From: Nocardia carnea
GTDB taxonomy: Bacteria; Actinomycetota; Actinomycetes; Mycobacteriales; Mycobacteriaceae
Direction: 5' to 3'
DNA length: 32,583 bases
NCBI RefSeq assembly: GCF_029869215.1
Contig: NZ_JARWPM010000096.1
Location: forward strand, 1 to 32,583
Part shown: in pieces, positions 24,250-32,021 of the stretch
Position numbering within the stretch: the first letter of the stretch is position 1
Layout: the number at the start of each line of letters is the position of its first letter
Program-made: the position numbers and the translations under genes
Notes under the pieces: generated by a model
Database searches by the model: none
Told to the model about the DNA's origin: nothing
Seen by the model: only the letters and a program-made list of their open reading frames with translations

Positions 24250-24266
24250 TGACTGACCATCAGTCA
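24250..24266. promoter_or_regulatory. TetR-type operator upstream of the MFS gene
   Basis: TGACTGA-CCA-TCAGTCA, perfect 7-bp arms. The same palindrome (GACTGA-CCG-TCAGTC) stands between the ABC operon and the tetR gene 5.2 kb away; 16 of 17 bases of GACTGACCxTCAGTCAT are shared. Confidence 0.8.
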
Positions 24267-24297
24267 TCGGCAATTGTTCCGAGAGAGTGTGGGGTCG

Positions 24298-24405
24298 GTG
24301 GGAGTGACCGGGCTGTTGTCGGATCTCAAACAGTGGCGGTCGCTGGTGAGCAACCGCCACACACTCGGTGTGGGGTGTGGCTTCGAAGCGGCGCGGCCCG
24401 GGTGA
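24298..24405 (+). CDS. Possible 35-residue leader peptide coupled to the MFS gene
   Basis: GTG 24298 opens a 35-codon frame (GVTGLLSDLKQWRSLVSNR in its first part) whose stop overlaps the MFS start as TGATG. GAGAGAG lies 10 bases upstream. It is downstream of the operator, so it would be on the MFS transcript. It may couple translation or represent an N-terminal extension lost by frameshift. No known family is recognised. Confidence 0.4.
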   Translation: MGVTGLLSDLKQWRSLVSNRHTLGVGCGFEAARPG

Positions 24406-25637
24406 TGGCGTTGGTTGTGGGAGAAGGTAGGGGCTGGTTCAGCGCCCGGCGTAATAGCGGTCCGGTAGAGATCGGCCTTCTCTATTTGGTGACCAATATC
24501 GGGTATTCGTTCTTCTTCCTCGCGTTCGGCACAATTCTGCTGGAGGGAGGGGTGCCGCTGGGGACAGTCGCGTTGGTGAACCTCTTGGGAGTCCTGTATG
24601 CCGCACGATTCCTGCTGGCCCCGGTCGTCGACCGTTACGGGTGGGCTCGATTCGGTCACTATCGGGGATGGTTGGTCTGTACTCAGCTCGGACTGCTCGT
24701 CGCCTTGGCCGGTCTGGCTCCGCTCGATCCGGTGCAGGACCTCCCAGCGGTGCTGGTGGTAATGGCGGTTCTGCTGGTGCTTTCGACTTTCCATGACACT
24801 GCGCTCAACGGGTTGGCCGTTCGGTTGATCGCTCCGGCAGATCACGGCCGCGCGAACGGAATACAGATCGCCGGAGCGAGCCTGTCGGTACTGCTCGGAT
24901 CCAGTGGCGCGCTGTTGCTCTATTCGCGGTCGGGGTGGACCGTGACGGTGTTCGCGCTCGGGGCGGTCTTTCTTGTGCCGCTGGGGTTGCTCACGCGTCT
25001 TCGCGAACCGTCGGCCGGGCAGCGGGACCGCCCGCCGGTGCTGTGGTCCGCCCTCGCGGACTCGTTCCGGCAGCCGCGTCGGGCGATGTGGATTCTGCTG
25101 GTGATTCCGCTGTTCGGTCTCGCGGAATGGCTCGCCACGGCGCCACAGTCGGCGATGATGCTGGATGCCGGCTGGTCGATGGACCGGATCGCGACGGTGC
25201 AATCGGTGGCGATGTCGATGCAAGTGGTGGCGGCCTTCAGCGCCGGGGTGATGATCAGCCGGTGGGGGCGGTCGGCGTGTGCACTCGTTTTCGGAACGAT
25301 CGGCGCGGTCAGCGTGCTGGCACTGCTGCCGCTGGCGGCAGGTGCTACCGCGCCGGTGCTCACGTCATCCGCAGTGGTGGGGGTGGCCATCGCTTATGGC
25401 GCGAAAGTCACCTGGTTCGCCACTATTTCGATGCAGATGGCACGCCGCGAGACAGCGGCTACCGATTATTCCGTCCCGATGTCGCTCGAGGGAGCGGCCG
25501 TTACCGTGATCAGCTCCGCCGGATTGGCGATGGCAGCGGCGGTGGGGTTCACCTCGTTGCTCGTGGCCGCAGTGTCCGTCGCTGTGGTGGGTACCGGGCT
25601 CGCGGCGGTGTGGGTACGCGGGCAGGTGGGCCGCTGA
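24405..25637 (+). CDS. MFS transporter of the RhtX/FptX/YbtX siderophore type
   Basis: 410 residues from ATG 24405; longer in-frame starts would run through the operator. Twelve membrane helices are likely. Signatures of the AmpG/RhtX-like branch are ARFLLAPVVDRYG at 68-79, the GHYRGWL loop, STFHDTALNGLAVRLI at 127-142 (compare TQDxATDxLAVRLL in relatives) and GRANGIQIAGA at 148-158. FptX imports pyochelin, RhtX rhizobactin, and YbtX works beside YbtPQ in yersiniabactin systems. The convergent ABC pair completes the same gene set here. The TetR-type operator lies upstream. The substrate is inferred to be a siderophore or other metallophore, but drug efflux cannot be excluded. Confidence 0.8.
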   Translation: MALVVGEGRGWFSARRNSGPVEIGLLYLVTNIGYSFFFLAFGTILLEGGVPLGTVALVNLLGVLYAARFLLAPVVDRYGWARFGHYRGWLVCTQLGLLVALAGLAPLDPVQDLPAVLVVMAVLLVLSTFHDTALNGLAVRLIAPADHGRANGIQIAGASLSVLLGSSGALLLYSRSGWTVTVFALGAVFLVPLGLLTRLREPSAGQRDRPPVLWSALADSFRQPRRAMWILLVIPLFGLAEWLATAPQSAMMLDAGWSMDRIATVQSVAMSMQVVAAFSAGVMISRWGRSACALVFGTIGAVSVLALLPLAAGATAPVLTSSAVVGVAIAYGAKVTWFATISMQMARRETAATDYSVPMSLEGAAVTVISSAGLAMAAAVGFTSLLVAAVSVAVVGTGLAAVWVRGQVGR

Positions 25638-25652
25638 CCGGCGGCCCACCTG
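25623..25652. terminator. Bidirectional terminator between MFS and ABC genes
   Basis: Perfect 12-bp arms CAGGTGGGCCGC / GCGGCCCACCTG around TGACCG. It covers the MFS stop codon and lies 17 bases from the end of the convergent ABC gene. Confidence 0.85.
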
Positions 25653-25668
25653 GTCGTGTGTATCGGGG

Positions 25669-27417
25669 TCAGGCGTGCCGGGTGATACGCCAGCTCCGCG
25701 CTTGATGTGTATGCCGCAGGAGACGAGCGTAATAGCTGTTGGTTGCTCGGAGTTGTTGCGGTGTACCGGTTTCGGCGATGCGGCCGGAGCCGTCGAGTGC
25801 GATGATCTGGTCGGCGGCATCGAGGGTGGCCGGTCGGTGCGCGATGACGACGACGGTGCGGGCGGGATCGCCGGCGAGTTCCGCGATGGCACGGCCGATG
25901 GCGTGCTCGTTCTCCGGGTCGAGGGCCGAGGCGGCCTCGTCGATCAGGACGATGGGGGCATCCTCGAGTAGGGCCCTGGCGATCGACACCCGTTGCCGTT
26001 CCCCTCCGGAAAGTGCGGAACCGCCCTCGCCGACGCGGGTGTTCCAGCCGTCGGACAGCCGTGCCAGGAGATCGTCGAGGCGGGCGGCGCGGGCTACCCG
26101 TTCCAGGTCCTCGGCCGTTGCGTTCGGCTTCGCGATCCGCAGGTTTCCTTCGATGGTGTCGTCGAAAAGGTATACGTCCTGGAAGATGATGGCGATATGT
26201 CCGAGCAGGGTGGCCGGGTCGTAGTCGCGGACATCGACGCCGCCGATACGCACCGTCCCGCTGTCGGTGTCGAAGAAACGCGCGATCAGTTTCGTGATGG
26301 TGGTCTTCCCCGATCCGGAAGGTCCGATGAGCGCTGTGGTGCTGCCCGCCGGGCAGCGGAATCCGAGTCCGGTGACCGCGGGTTCAGCGCTACCCGGGTA
26401 AGTGAAGGTCACCTCGTCGAATTCGATATCCGGCGTGGCTATTTCCCGATGTGGAGTGGGTCGTGCCGGCAGCGTCGGCGTGTCCAGGAGTGTGCCGACC
26501 CGGCCGACGGCGTTGTCCATGGCATGCAGTGCGCCGATCAGTTCGATGAGGTTGCTCAACGGCTCCATGAACCGGACGGCCAGGACGAGCAGTGCGATGG
26601 CCTCGGGGACGCCGAGTGAGTCCTCGAAGAGCAGAGCCGTGGTGAGCACCAGTACGGCGAGGAAGCCTGTCAGCACGACAGCGGTGTAGGTGAGGTCGGG
26701 CACCATCGCGCGCCGGAGTCCGCGTTCGTAGACCTGCCGGTGTCGGTCGAGGGATCGCAGCATCGGAGCGGACCCGGTGCGGGCCCGTCCCGCCGCGCGC
26801 AGGACCGGTTGCGCCTGGCCCAGTTCGATGGCTCGGCCGGCGATACCTGCCGCGGCTCGTTCGAGCTCTGTCTCCACAGCCGAGTTGATCCGGCCCGCAT
26901 GGCGTAGCGCGGCCAGCGCGACGGGCAGGACGAGTGCGAACAGAACGGAGATCCGCCAGTCGACCGCGGCCGTGACAGCGGCGATGGTCAGCGGGGTGAG
27001 TATCGCGGTGATCGCCGGCCCCCCGGTGCTGACGGCGAGTTGGCCGATATTTCCGGCATCCGCGGTCAGTGCTCGGGTCAGCCGGGATTTGTTCTCCGGA
27101 ATGAACCAGCCCAGCGGCAGCTGGGCGGCATGCTGTACGAGACGATGCCGCAGCTGTCCCGCGACCTCGGACGCTGCCGTGAATCCGATAGGCGTCGCGA
27201 CGACAGTGAGTACGCCGTACACGAGTAGGCCGATCGCCGCGGCCACCAGCCATGGTGCTGCCTTGGTGAAGTCGGGTTCCGGCTGCACCAGGGTCCGTAG
27301 GATGGGGATGAGCGCGCCGAGCAGCAAACCCTGGAGAACGGCTTGGGCTGCGTGGAGCGCGCCGAGGCGCACAATCAATCGCGGATGCGGAATCAGCGAA
27401 TACAGGTGGCGAATCAT
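25669..27417 (-). CDS. ABC half-transporter (exporter fold), YbtQ/IrtB-like
   Basis: 582 residues, starting in an ATGA overlap with the preceding 93-residue gene. Residues ~1-310 form the six-helix membrane domain (QAVLQGLLLGALIPILRTLV, LPLGWFIPENKSRLTRAL). The ATPase domain has Walker A GPSGSGKTT near 364, the Q-loop FQDVYLF, signature LSGGERQR near 467, Walker B IVLIDEA near 487 and the H-loop in VVVIAHR near 522, all intact. It should pair with the 599-residue partner. Such exporter-fold pairs are importers in the YbtPQ and IrtAB siderophore systems, and the nearby FptX/YbtX-type MFS gene supports that reading. Confidence 0.88.
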   Translation of the reverse strand: MIRHLYSLIPHPRLIVRLGALHAAQAVLQGLLLGALIPILRTLVQPEPDFTKAAPWLVAAAIGLLVYGVLTVVATPIGFTAASEVAGQLRHRLVQHAAQLPLGWFIPENKSRLTRALTADAGNIGQLAVSTGGPAITAILTPLTIAAVTAAVDWRISVLFALVLPVALAALRHAGRINSAVETELERAAAGIAGRAIELGQAQPVLRAAGRARTGSAPMLRSLDRHRQVYERGLRRAMVPDLTYTAVVLTGFLAVLVLTTALLFEDSLGVPEAIALLVLAVRFMEPLSNLIELIGALHAMDNAVGRVGTLLDTPTLPARPTPHREIATPDIEFDEVTFTYPGSAEPAVTGLGFRCPAGSTTALIGPSGSGKTTITKLIARFFDTDSGTVRIGGVDVRDYDPATLLGHIAIIFQDVYLFDDTIEGNLRIAKPNATAEDLERVARAARLDDLLARLSDGWNTRVGEGGSALSGGERQRVSIARALLEDAPIVLIDEAASALDPENEHAIGRAIAELAGDPARTVVVIAHRPATLDAADQIIALDGSGRIAETGTPQQLRATNSYYARLLRHTHQARSWRITRHA

Positions 27418-27695
27418 AGGGCTGTTCCTGTCTGCCAGGCGCGGTACGCACGGGCGAAAATTCCGTCGAGTTGCAGCAGTTCAGCGGCCGTGCCGCATTC
27501 GGAGAGTCGGCCGTCGTGGAACACTGCGAAGGTTTCGGCGGTTCCGGTGGCCGAGGCGATACAGATCGTCAGTCCGTGCACCAGGCCCCTCAACGCGGAT
27601 TCGGGCGCGCATGCGGTGGTGTCGTCGGCGGGAAGGACGACCAGCGCGGCGCCGGGCAACCGCGGCAGTACTGCAAACGGCCGGTAGCGAGTCAT
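27414..27695 (-). CDS. Orphan half-NBD: degenerate C-terminal ABC ATPase fragment
   Basis: 93 residues from ATG 27695. It overlaps the stop of the first ABC gene (ATGA) and, at its end, the start of the second (ATGA). The sequence aligns by eye with the last third of an ABC ATPase. ALVVLPADDTTACAPESAL (residues 17-35) sits at the Walker B/D-loop position, LTICIASAT (42-50) at the strand and H-loop, and FHDGRLSECGTAAELLQLDGIFA (59-81) at the C-terminal helix region, compare LDAGRITERGTHTELLRLDG in the first ABC protein. The catalytic Glu and His are replaced, and Walker A and the signature are absent. It cannot hydrolyse ATP. It may be a remnant of a duplicated gene, but precise coupling on both sides argues for a maintained, perhaps regulatory, protein. 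Confidence 0.75.
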   Translation of the reverse strand: MTRYRPFAVLPRLPGAALVVLPADDTTACAPESALRGLVHGLTICIASATGTAETFAVFHDGRLSECGTAAELLQLDGIFARAYRAWQTGTAL

Positions 27696-29491
27696 CGGCC
27701 GTCTTCGTTGTGCTGTGTCCGCCACATTCGTGCGTACAGGCCGTCGAGGCGGAGCAGTTCGGTGTGTGTACCGCGCTCGGTGATTCGGCCGGCGTCGAGC
27801 ACGAGGATCTGGTCGGCGGTGGCGATGGTGTGGAGTCGATGGGCGATAACGATCACCGTCTTGTCCTGCACCAAGCTCGATAAGGCTTGCTGGACGGCTG
27901 TTTCGCTGTCCGGGTCCAGGGAAGCGGTCGCTTCGTCGAGGACGACGATCGGCGCTTCGGAAATCATCGCCCGGGCGATGGTCAGGCGTTGACGCTCCCC
28001 ACCGGACAGATCGGCACCGTCGCCGAGCACAGTGTTGTAGCCGAGGGGCAGTGCTTCGATGACATCGTGTATCCGGGCCGCGCGTGCGGCATTACGGACA
28101 GCCTCGTCATCCGCGCCGGGCGCGCCGATGCGGATGTTCTCGGCCACGGTATCGCGTAGCAGTGCTACGTCTTGGAAAACAAGTGACAGTGAGGCCAGCA
28201 AAGCGCTGGAGCTCATCTCGCGGATATCGACCCCGCCGATCCTGATCGCTCCGTGCGTGACGTCGTAGAAGCGGGGGATCAGGCTGGCAAGGGTCGATTT
28301 TCCTGCGCCGGAAGGGCCGACCACGGCTGTGACGGTCCCCGGTTCGCACGCCACAGTGACAGCGTCCAACACCGGGCTGCGGCCGTCGTAGGAGAAGCCG
28401 ACTCGGTCCAGCTCCACTCGGCTGCCGTTCGGTGTCTGCGGCGTGGTGGTTTCGGGAAGCGGTGTGCGGGACAGCAGGGACTCTATGTTCTGTGCCGCGC
28501 TGCGTCCCTTGCGAAGACCTTGCGAACCGTGAATGGCAGGGTTGATCGCCGTCGGGAGGCCCACACCGACAATGAGAAACGGCAGAACATCAGCCATGGA
28601 TGCCGAACCGGTGTACACCAGTGCGATCCCGGCTCCACCCAGAACGGCGAGCAATGTCATCTCCGAGGCGAGCAGGCGCGCGAATGCCGTGCTGTATCGC
28701 GTTTCGTTCGCCCACGCGGCCAGCGCGTGGGCATGTTCTGTGATCGCCTCGTCGAATCGCTGTTGAATACGTCCGCCCGTCCCGGCGGCCTTGACGACCG
28801 CGATACCGTCCGCGAATTCCACACCGGCCGCGCCGATACGGGCTTCGGCGGCGAGCAACCGTTCCATATGTCCGGTCATCGACCGCATGGCCACCCGGTA
28901 ACTGATCCCCAGCAGCGCCAGTGCGCCGACAGCGACCCCTGTCAGAGTAGGGTCGACGAAAGCCAGGTAGGTTACGCCGATCGCCACGGAGACCGCAGCG
29001 CCGACCATCTCTCCCAGCGCGTGCGCGATGAGCTGGTGCATCTCCTCGAGATCATTGGTCATCCGTTTGTTGACCTGTGCAGATCCGCTGGTGCGGAACC
29101 AGCCCAACGGCAGGGAGCCGAGATGGCGCACCATCCTTGCTCGCAGTTCGTGCAGGAGTTTCGCGTCCGCGAAATGACCGAGTCGCGACGACCCGTAGAC
29201 AAGTAGCAGGCGGAATGCGGCGCCGAGGGCGCCGATCATCGCCCAGGTCCAGACCATCGGAGAGGAATCCTCCAGCCCGCGGTCCAGAACCGTCCGAGCG
29301 ATTTCCGCGACCGCAATATAGGGAACGACGCCGCACGCCGCCGCGGCCGCGGAGAGGGCCGCGCACCCGATCAAGTGGTCACGAACCGGTTCGAGCAGAC
29401 GCGTCAGCGCCCCGACCGGGGCGAGCCGATTGCGCGGTGGCTCGTCGGTCGGGCTTTCCGGGGGCGTTGCGGGCGAAATCGTGGTGGTCAT
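27692..29491 (-). CDS. ABC half-transporter (exporter fold), YbtP/IrtA-like
   Basis: 599 residues from ATG 29491, with GGAGGATC upstream; a longer frame to 29545 would run through the TetR-type operator. The membrane domain is residues ~40-330 (ALSAAAAACGVVPYIAVAEIA, the SLPLGWFRTSGSAQVNKRMTND loop). The ATPase domain has Walker A GPSGAGKST near 390, Q-loop FQDVALL, signature LSGGERQR near 494, Walker B IVVLDEA near 512 and H-loop VIVIAHR near 547. There is no N-terminal siderophore-interacting domain as in IrtA. First gene of a three-gene operon; its promoter holds the TetR-type operator and an IdeR-like box. Metallophore import is inferred from the gene set; export of a compound is the alternative. 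Confidence 0.88.
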   Translation of the reverse strand: MTTTISPATPPESPTDEPPRNRLAPVGALTRLLEPVRDHLIGCAALSAAAAACGVVPYIAVAEIARTVLDRGLEDSSPMVWTWAMIGALGAAFRLLLVYGSSRLGHFADAKLLHELRARMVRHLGSLPLGWFRTSGSAQVNKRMTNDLEEMHQLIAHALGEMVGAAVSVAIGVTYLAFVDPTLTGVAVGALALLGISYRVAMRSMTGHMERLLAAEARIGAAGVEFADGIAVVKAAGTGGRIQQRFDEAITEHAHALAAWANETRYSTAFARLLASEMTLLAVLGGAGIALVYTGSASMADVLPFLIVGVGLPTAINPAIHGSQGLRKGRSAAQNIESLLSRTPLPETTTPQTPNGSRVELDRVGFSYDGRSPVLDAVTVACEPGTVTAVVGPSGAGKSTLASLIPRFYDVTHGAIRIGGVDIREMSSSALLASLSLVFQDVALLRDTVAENIRIGAPGADDEAVRNAARAARIHDVIEALPLGYNTVLGDGADLSGGERQRLTIARAMISEAPIVVLDEATASLDPDSETAVQQALSSLVQDKTVIVIAHRLHTIATADQILVLDAGRITERGTHTELLRLDGLYARMWRTQHNEDGR

Positions 29492-29512
29492 GATCCTCCG
29501 TGTCCAATCTAG

Positions 29513-29529
29513 CGACTGACCGTCAGTCA
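29513..29529. promoter_or_regulatory. TetR-type operator between the ABC operon and tetR
   Basis: GACTGA-CCG-TCAGTC (29514-29528), perfect 6-bp arms. It is the second copy of the palindrome found before the MFS gene. It lies 22 bases from the ABC start and about 100 from the tetR start. Confidence 0.8.
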
Positions 29530-29532
29530 TTA

Positions 29533-29551
29533 CGTTATTAGGCAACCCTCA
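29533..29551. promoter_or_regulatory. Imperfect IdeR/DtxR-like box
   Basis: CGTTATTAGGCAACCCTCA. Its right part, TTAGGCAACCCTCA, matches TTAGGCTAACCTAA at 11 of 14 positions; over the full 19-base consensus it is 11. Taken alone this is weak. It gains weight because a similar box stands in the MFS promoter. Confidence 0.35.
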
Positions 29552-29556
29552 ACAAG

Positions 29557-29586
29557 GCAAGCGCGACCGAGGTCGCGACGGCTTGC
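29557..29586. promoter_or_regulatory. Nested palindrome upstream of tetR
   Basis: GCAAG ... CTTGC encloses CGCGACC-GA-GGTCGCG (29562-29577, perfect 7-bp arms). It lies 42 bases before the tetR start. It may be a further operator or a structured leader; I cannot assign a protein. Confidence 0.4.
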
Positions 29587-29628
29587 GGAATGTGGCTCGG
29601 TAGTATCGGGCCGGCGAAGGGAGCGACT

Positions 29629-30192
29629 GTGACCCGGACGAAACCGCCGGCGCAGCGGCGTGGCGAGCTACTGGACGCGGCGGAACAACTGCTGGTGAAC
29701 AAGGGCGTGGACGCATTCACCATCGACGACGTCACCATCAGTGCCGGAGTCGCCAAAGGTACTTTCTACCTGCACTTCTCCAATAAGGCCGACCTGCTCA
29801 ACGCCCTGCGCGACCGCTACGTACGGCGATTCGCCGACACCCAGCTCGCGGCCGCCCGGCGAGTCGCCGGAGTTGCCGGGATCGAGGAGTGGATGCGTGC
29901 GGGAGTAGGTGAGTACCTGCGCGAAATCAGGTTGCACGATGTCCTGTTCCACCCGGCGACCTACGACCGTGAAGCGCCGAACCCGCCCGTCGAAACGTTG
30001 ACCCAACTGCTCGCGGAATTGCGGCCGGCCCCGCCCGACCCCCTGGCGACCGCAGTGATTCTCTACTCGGCGATGCACGGAGCGACCGACCATATCGCGC
30101 ACAAGCCCGACGACGAGAATCGGATGCTCGACGCGCTGACCCAACTCTGCCGAGGGCTACTGGCGCCTGGAGGAAGCAAGCCCAGCCCGTAG
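29629..30192 (+). CDS. TetR family transcriptional regulator
   Basis: 187 residues from GTG 29629 with GGGAG five bases upstream; ATG 29590 is less likely for lack of a site. The N-terminal helix-turn-helix is typical: RRGELLDAAEQLLVNKGVDAFTIDDVTISAGVAKGTFYLHFSNKADLL (about residues 10-58). The C-terminal half is the variable ligand domain (HDVLFHPATYDREAPN, VILYSAMHGATDHIAHKPDDEN). It is divergent from the ABC operon, and the shared 15-bp palindrome also stands before the MFS gene. It is therefore the probable repressor of both transport units and of itself. Confidence 0.92.
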   Translation: MTRTKPPAQRRGELLDAAEQLLVNKGVDAFTIDDVTISAGVAKGTFYLHFSNKADLLNALRDRYVRRFADTQLAAARRVAGVAGIEEWMRAGVGEYLREIRLHDVLFHPATYDREAPNPPVETLTQLLAELRPAPPDPLATAVILYSAMHGATDHIAHKPDDENRMLDALTQLCRGLLAPGGSKPSP

Positions 30193-30548
30193 CTTTGTGC
30201 ATCACGAAGCGACTCTCGGCCTGTCCCGGCCCGTCGGCGGTGATGAAATCCTTCGAGGGGCTATGTCGATTTGTGGCGGTCCCGCACGGATGCGCGCGCG
30301 GCATGCGAGAGCAAGGATGTGGCGAGACTCAGGACAGGCCGGTTCATCCAAGTCGGTGAGTGCGGCGGTGAGGACGGTTGTCAGGACTGTCTGCATGCGT
30401 GTGGATTCGGCGACCGTACGCCGCAACCCGGAAGCAGAGTGCGCACCCTAGGCGCCCAGGTGGACGTCGAGGTCATCGCGGACTGGGCAGCCGGGTAACG
30501 ATCCGGCTGCTGTTGGAGCCACCGGCGCCACTACGGGATCTGCTCGGT
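30193..30548. other. No supported gene; probably decayed
   Basis: 356 bases after tetR. Frames are short and show no family. The frame ending VRTLGAQVDVEVIADWAAG (stop near 30498) runs towards the LuxR remnant and may be part of the same decayed gene. Confidence 0.4.
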
Positions 30549-30778
30549 CTGACGGCTCTGAATCGCCGTGAGCGCGAGGTCTTGCGCATCCCTGCCGCGA
30601 CCAGCGGAACAAGGCCTGCGCGGCGGAACTGGTTGCCGCCGAGGGCACCGTTGAATTCCACGTCGCCGGCCTGCTGAAGAAACTCGACGTGTCCTCGCGC
30701 GACGAGGCCGCCGCGATCGGGGCGCAGGCCGGCCTTGTACCTCGCACCGAAACGATCGACCCGCCTCGGAATCAGTAG
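30549..30778 (+). pseudogene. Frameshifted LuxR-type HTH remnant
   Basis: 30549-30602 encodes LTALNRREREVLRIPAATS in one frame. From 30608 a second frame continues with NKACAAELVAAEGTVEFHV and LLKKLDVSSRDEAAAIGAQAG to a stop at 30778. Together these form the C-terminal LuxR/GerE helix-turn-helix (REREVL ... NKxIAxxLxxxEGTVExHVxxLLxKL), broken by a single indel near 30603-30608. Upstream domains are not recognisable. Confidence 0.75.
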
Positions 30779-30942
30779 TCCGGCGACAACGCAGTCGGGC
30801 TGGGGTCGATCGACTCTGCGCGGATATTTGTCATCCGGGGAGGACTGTGGACCGGCCGCCGTGCCGGCCGAGGTACGGCGCACCGGCGTGGCGATCCACC
30901 GGCCCACCACGGGATGACTCGCCGTGGACAAGTGCGGGCGCG

Positions 30943-31698
30943 TCACGATCGGGCATCGCGGATGTGTTCCCACACGTACCTGAGGACCTCGTCTTCGATA
31001 TCGGACTGGGGTCCTCGGTCACCGTTCACCCCGTGTACTTCGGTGTGCAGTTGCTCCATCCGGCGGTCGAGTTCGGCCGCGGTTGCCGCCGCGTCGGTGA
31101 GGTCGTCGATGAGCCGCTGCGGGACTGCCCCGTCGTACTTGTAGAAGATCTTGTGTTCGAGGGTCGCCCAGAAGTCCATGGCTACTGTGCGTACCTGGAG
31201 TTCGACGGTCACGTTTACGGGCCCGGTCGATAGGAAGACCGGGATCTGTAGCAGGGCGTGCAGGCTTTTGTAGCCGTTCGGTTTGGGATGGGCGATGTAA
31301 TCCTTGACGGTGAGTACGCGCACGTCGTCCTGTGCAGTGAGTGTCTCGAGCACCCGGTAGGTGTCGGCGATGAAACTGCACGTGATCCGAACGCCCGCGA
31401 TATCGGTGATGTATTCGCGCAGTTCGGGCAGTTCGGGGCGAATGTTCTTGCGAACCGCTTTACGCAGGATGCTGCTGGGCGACTTCACCCGGGAGGTGAC
31501 ATGTTCGATCGGGTTGTAGTGATGCAGGTGCAGGAACTCCTCCCGCAGAATGGTGACCTTGGTCAGCAACTCCTTCACGGCGAATTCGTACTCCATGACG
31601 AAGCGTGTCATGTCGTCGCGCATGCGGGACATGAACGCGATCATTGCCTCGTCGTCCGACCTGCGCTGGTTGCTGTCGCGGATAACGTCTTCCTCCAC
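30943..31698 (-). CDS. Small alarmone synthetase (RelP/RelQ-like (p)ppGpp synthetase)
   Basis: 251 residues from GTG 31698, preceded by AAGGACGGAG. It has only the synthetase domain of RelA/SpoT, without hydrolase, TGS or ACT domains. Key blocks are VTSRVKSPSSILRKAVRKN (ATP-contacting), DIAGVRITCSFIADTYRVLE, VKDYIAHPKPNGYKSLHALL and VELQVRTVAMDFWATLEHKIFYKY with the catalytic Glu in VELQ. Such proteins transfer pyrophosphate from ATP to GDP/GTP in the cytoplasm, giving (p)ppGpp during stress. The catalytic residues look intact. It stands alone near the tRNA-Ala scar, beside a LuxR remnant, so it may be accessory; a role in growth control or phage defence is possible but unproven. Confidence 0.9.
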   Translation of the reverse strand: MEEDVIRDSNQRRSDDEAMIAFMSRMRDDMTRFVMEYEFAVKELLTKVTILREEFLHLHHYNPIEHVTSRVKSPSSILRKAVRKNIRPELPELREYITDIAGVRITCSFIADTYRVLETLTAQDDVRVLTVKDYIAHPKPNGYKSLHALLQIPVFLSTGPVNVTVELQVRTVAMDFWATLEHKIFYKYDGAVPQRLIDDLTDAAATAAELDRRMEQLHTEVHGVNGDRGPQSDIEDEVLRYVWEHIRDARS

Positions 31699-31805
31699 TC
31701 GCTCCGTCCTTGTATCGCGTTGCTGGGCGCCGCAGCGAAGCCTGGCGCCGACCCGTACTCTTGCGTTCCCGGTTGGTGCGGTGGTGGCGGGCGGGAGCGG
31801 AGTTC
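31699..31805. other. Promoter region of the alarmone synthetase
   Basis: 107 bases upstream of the synthetase start; no palindrome or other clear site recognised. Confidence 0.4.
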
Positions 31806-32021
31806 CTACTGCAGGCCGGCTTCGTCCGTCGACACGTTCGGGCCGGGATGAATGGTCGACAATCGGGTCGGTGTCCGATACCGCCAGTATGCCGTTCGAT
31901 CGTTGGCCCGTTCGGGTTCAACGTATGGGCTGACCAGTTCGGTGCGCACCCAGACGGTACCGTCGACAAGGCGCGCGCCACGCAGGCCGGATACATACAC
32001 GGGGGCGGTCCTATCGTTCAT
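31806..32021 (-). CDS. Short hypothetical protein
   Basis: 71 residues from ATG 32021 (MNDRTAPVYVSGLRGARLVD ...); the frame extends to ATG 32189. Residue use from 32021 on (VYVSGLRGARLVDGTVWVRTEL) looks protein-like, with a beta-rich start, while the upstream part looks less so. No family is recognised, and no strong ribosome site is seen. It may be a remnant. Confidence 0.3.
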   Translation of the reverse strand: MNDRTAPVYVSGLRGARLVDGTVWVRTELVSPYVEPERANDRTAYWRYRTPTRLSTIHPGPNVSTDEAGLQ

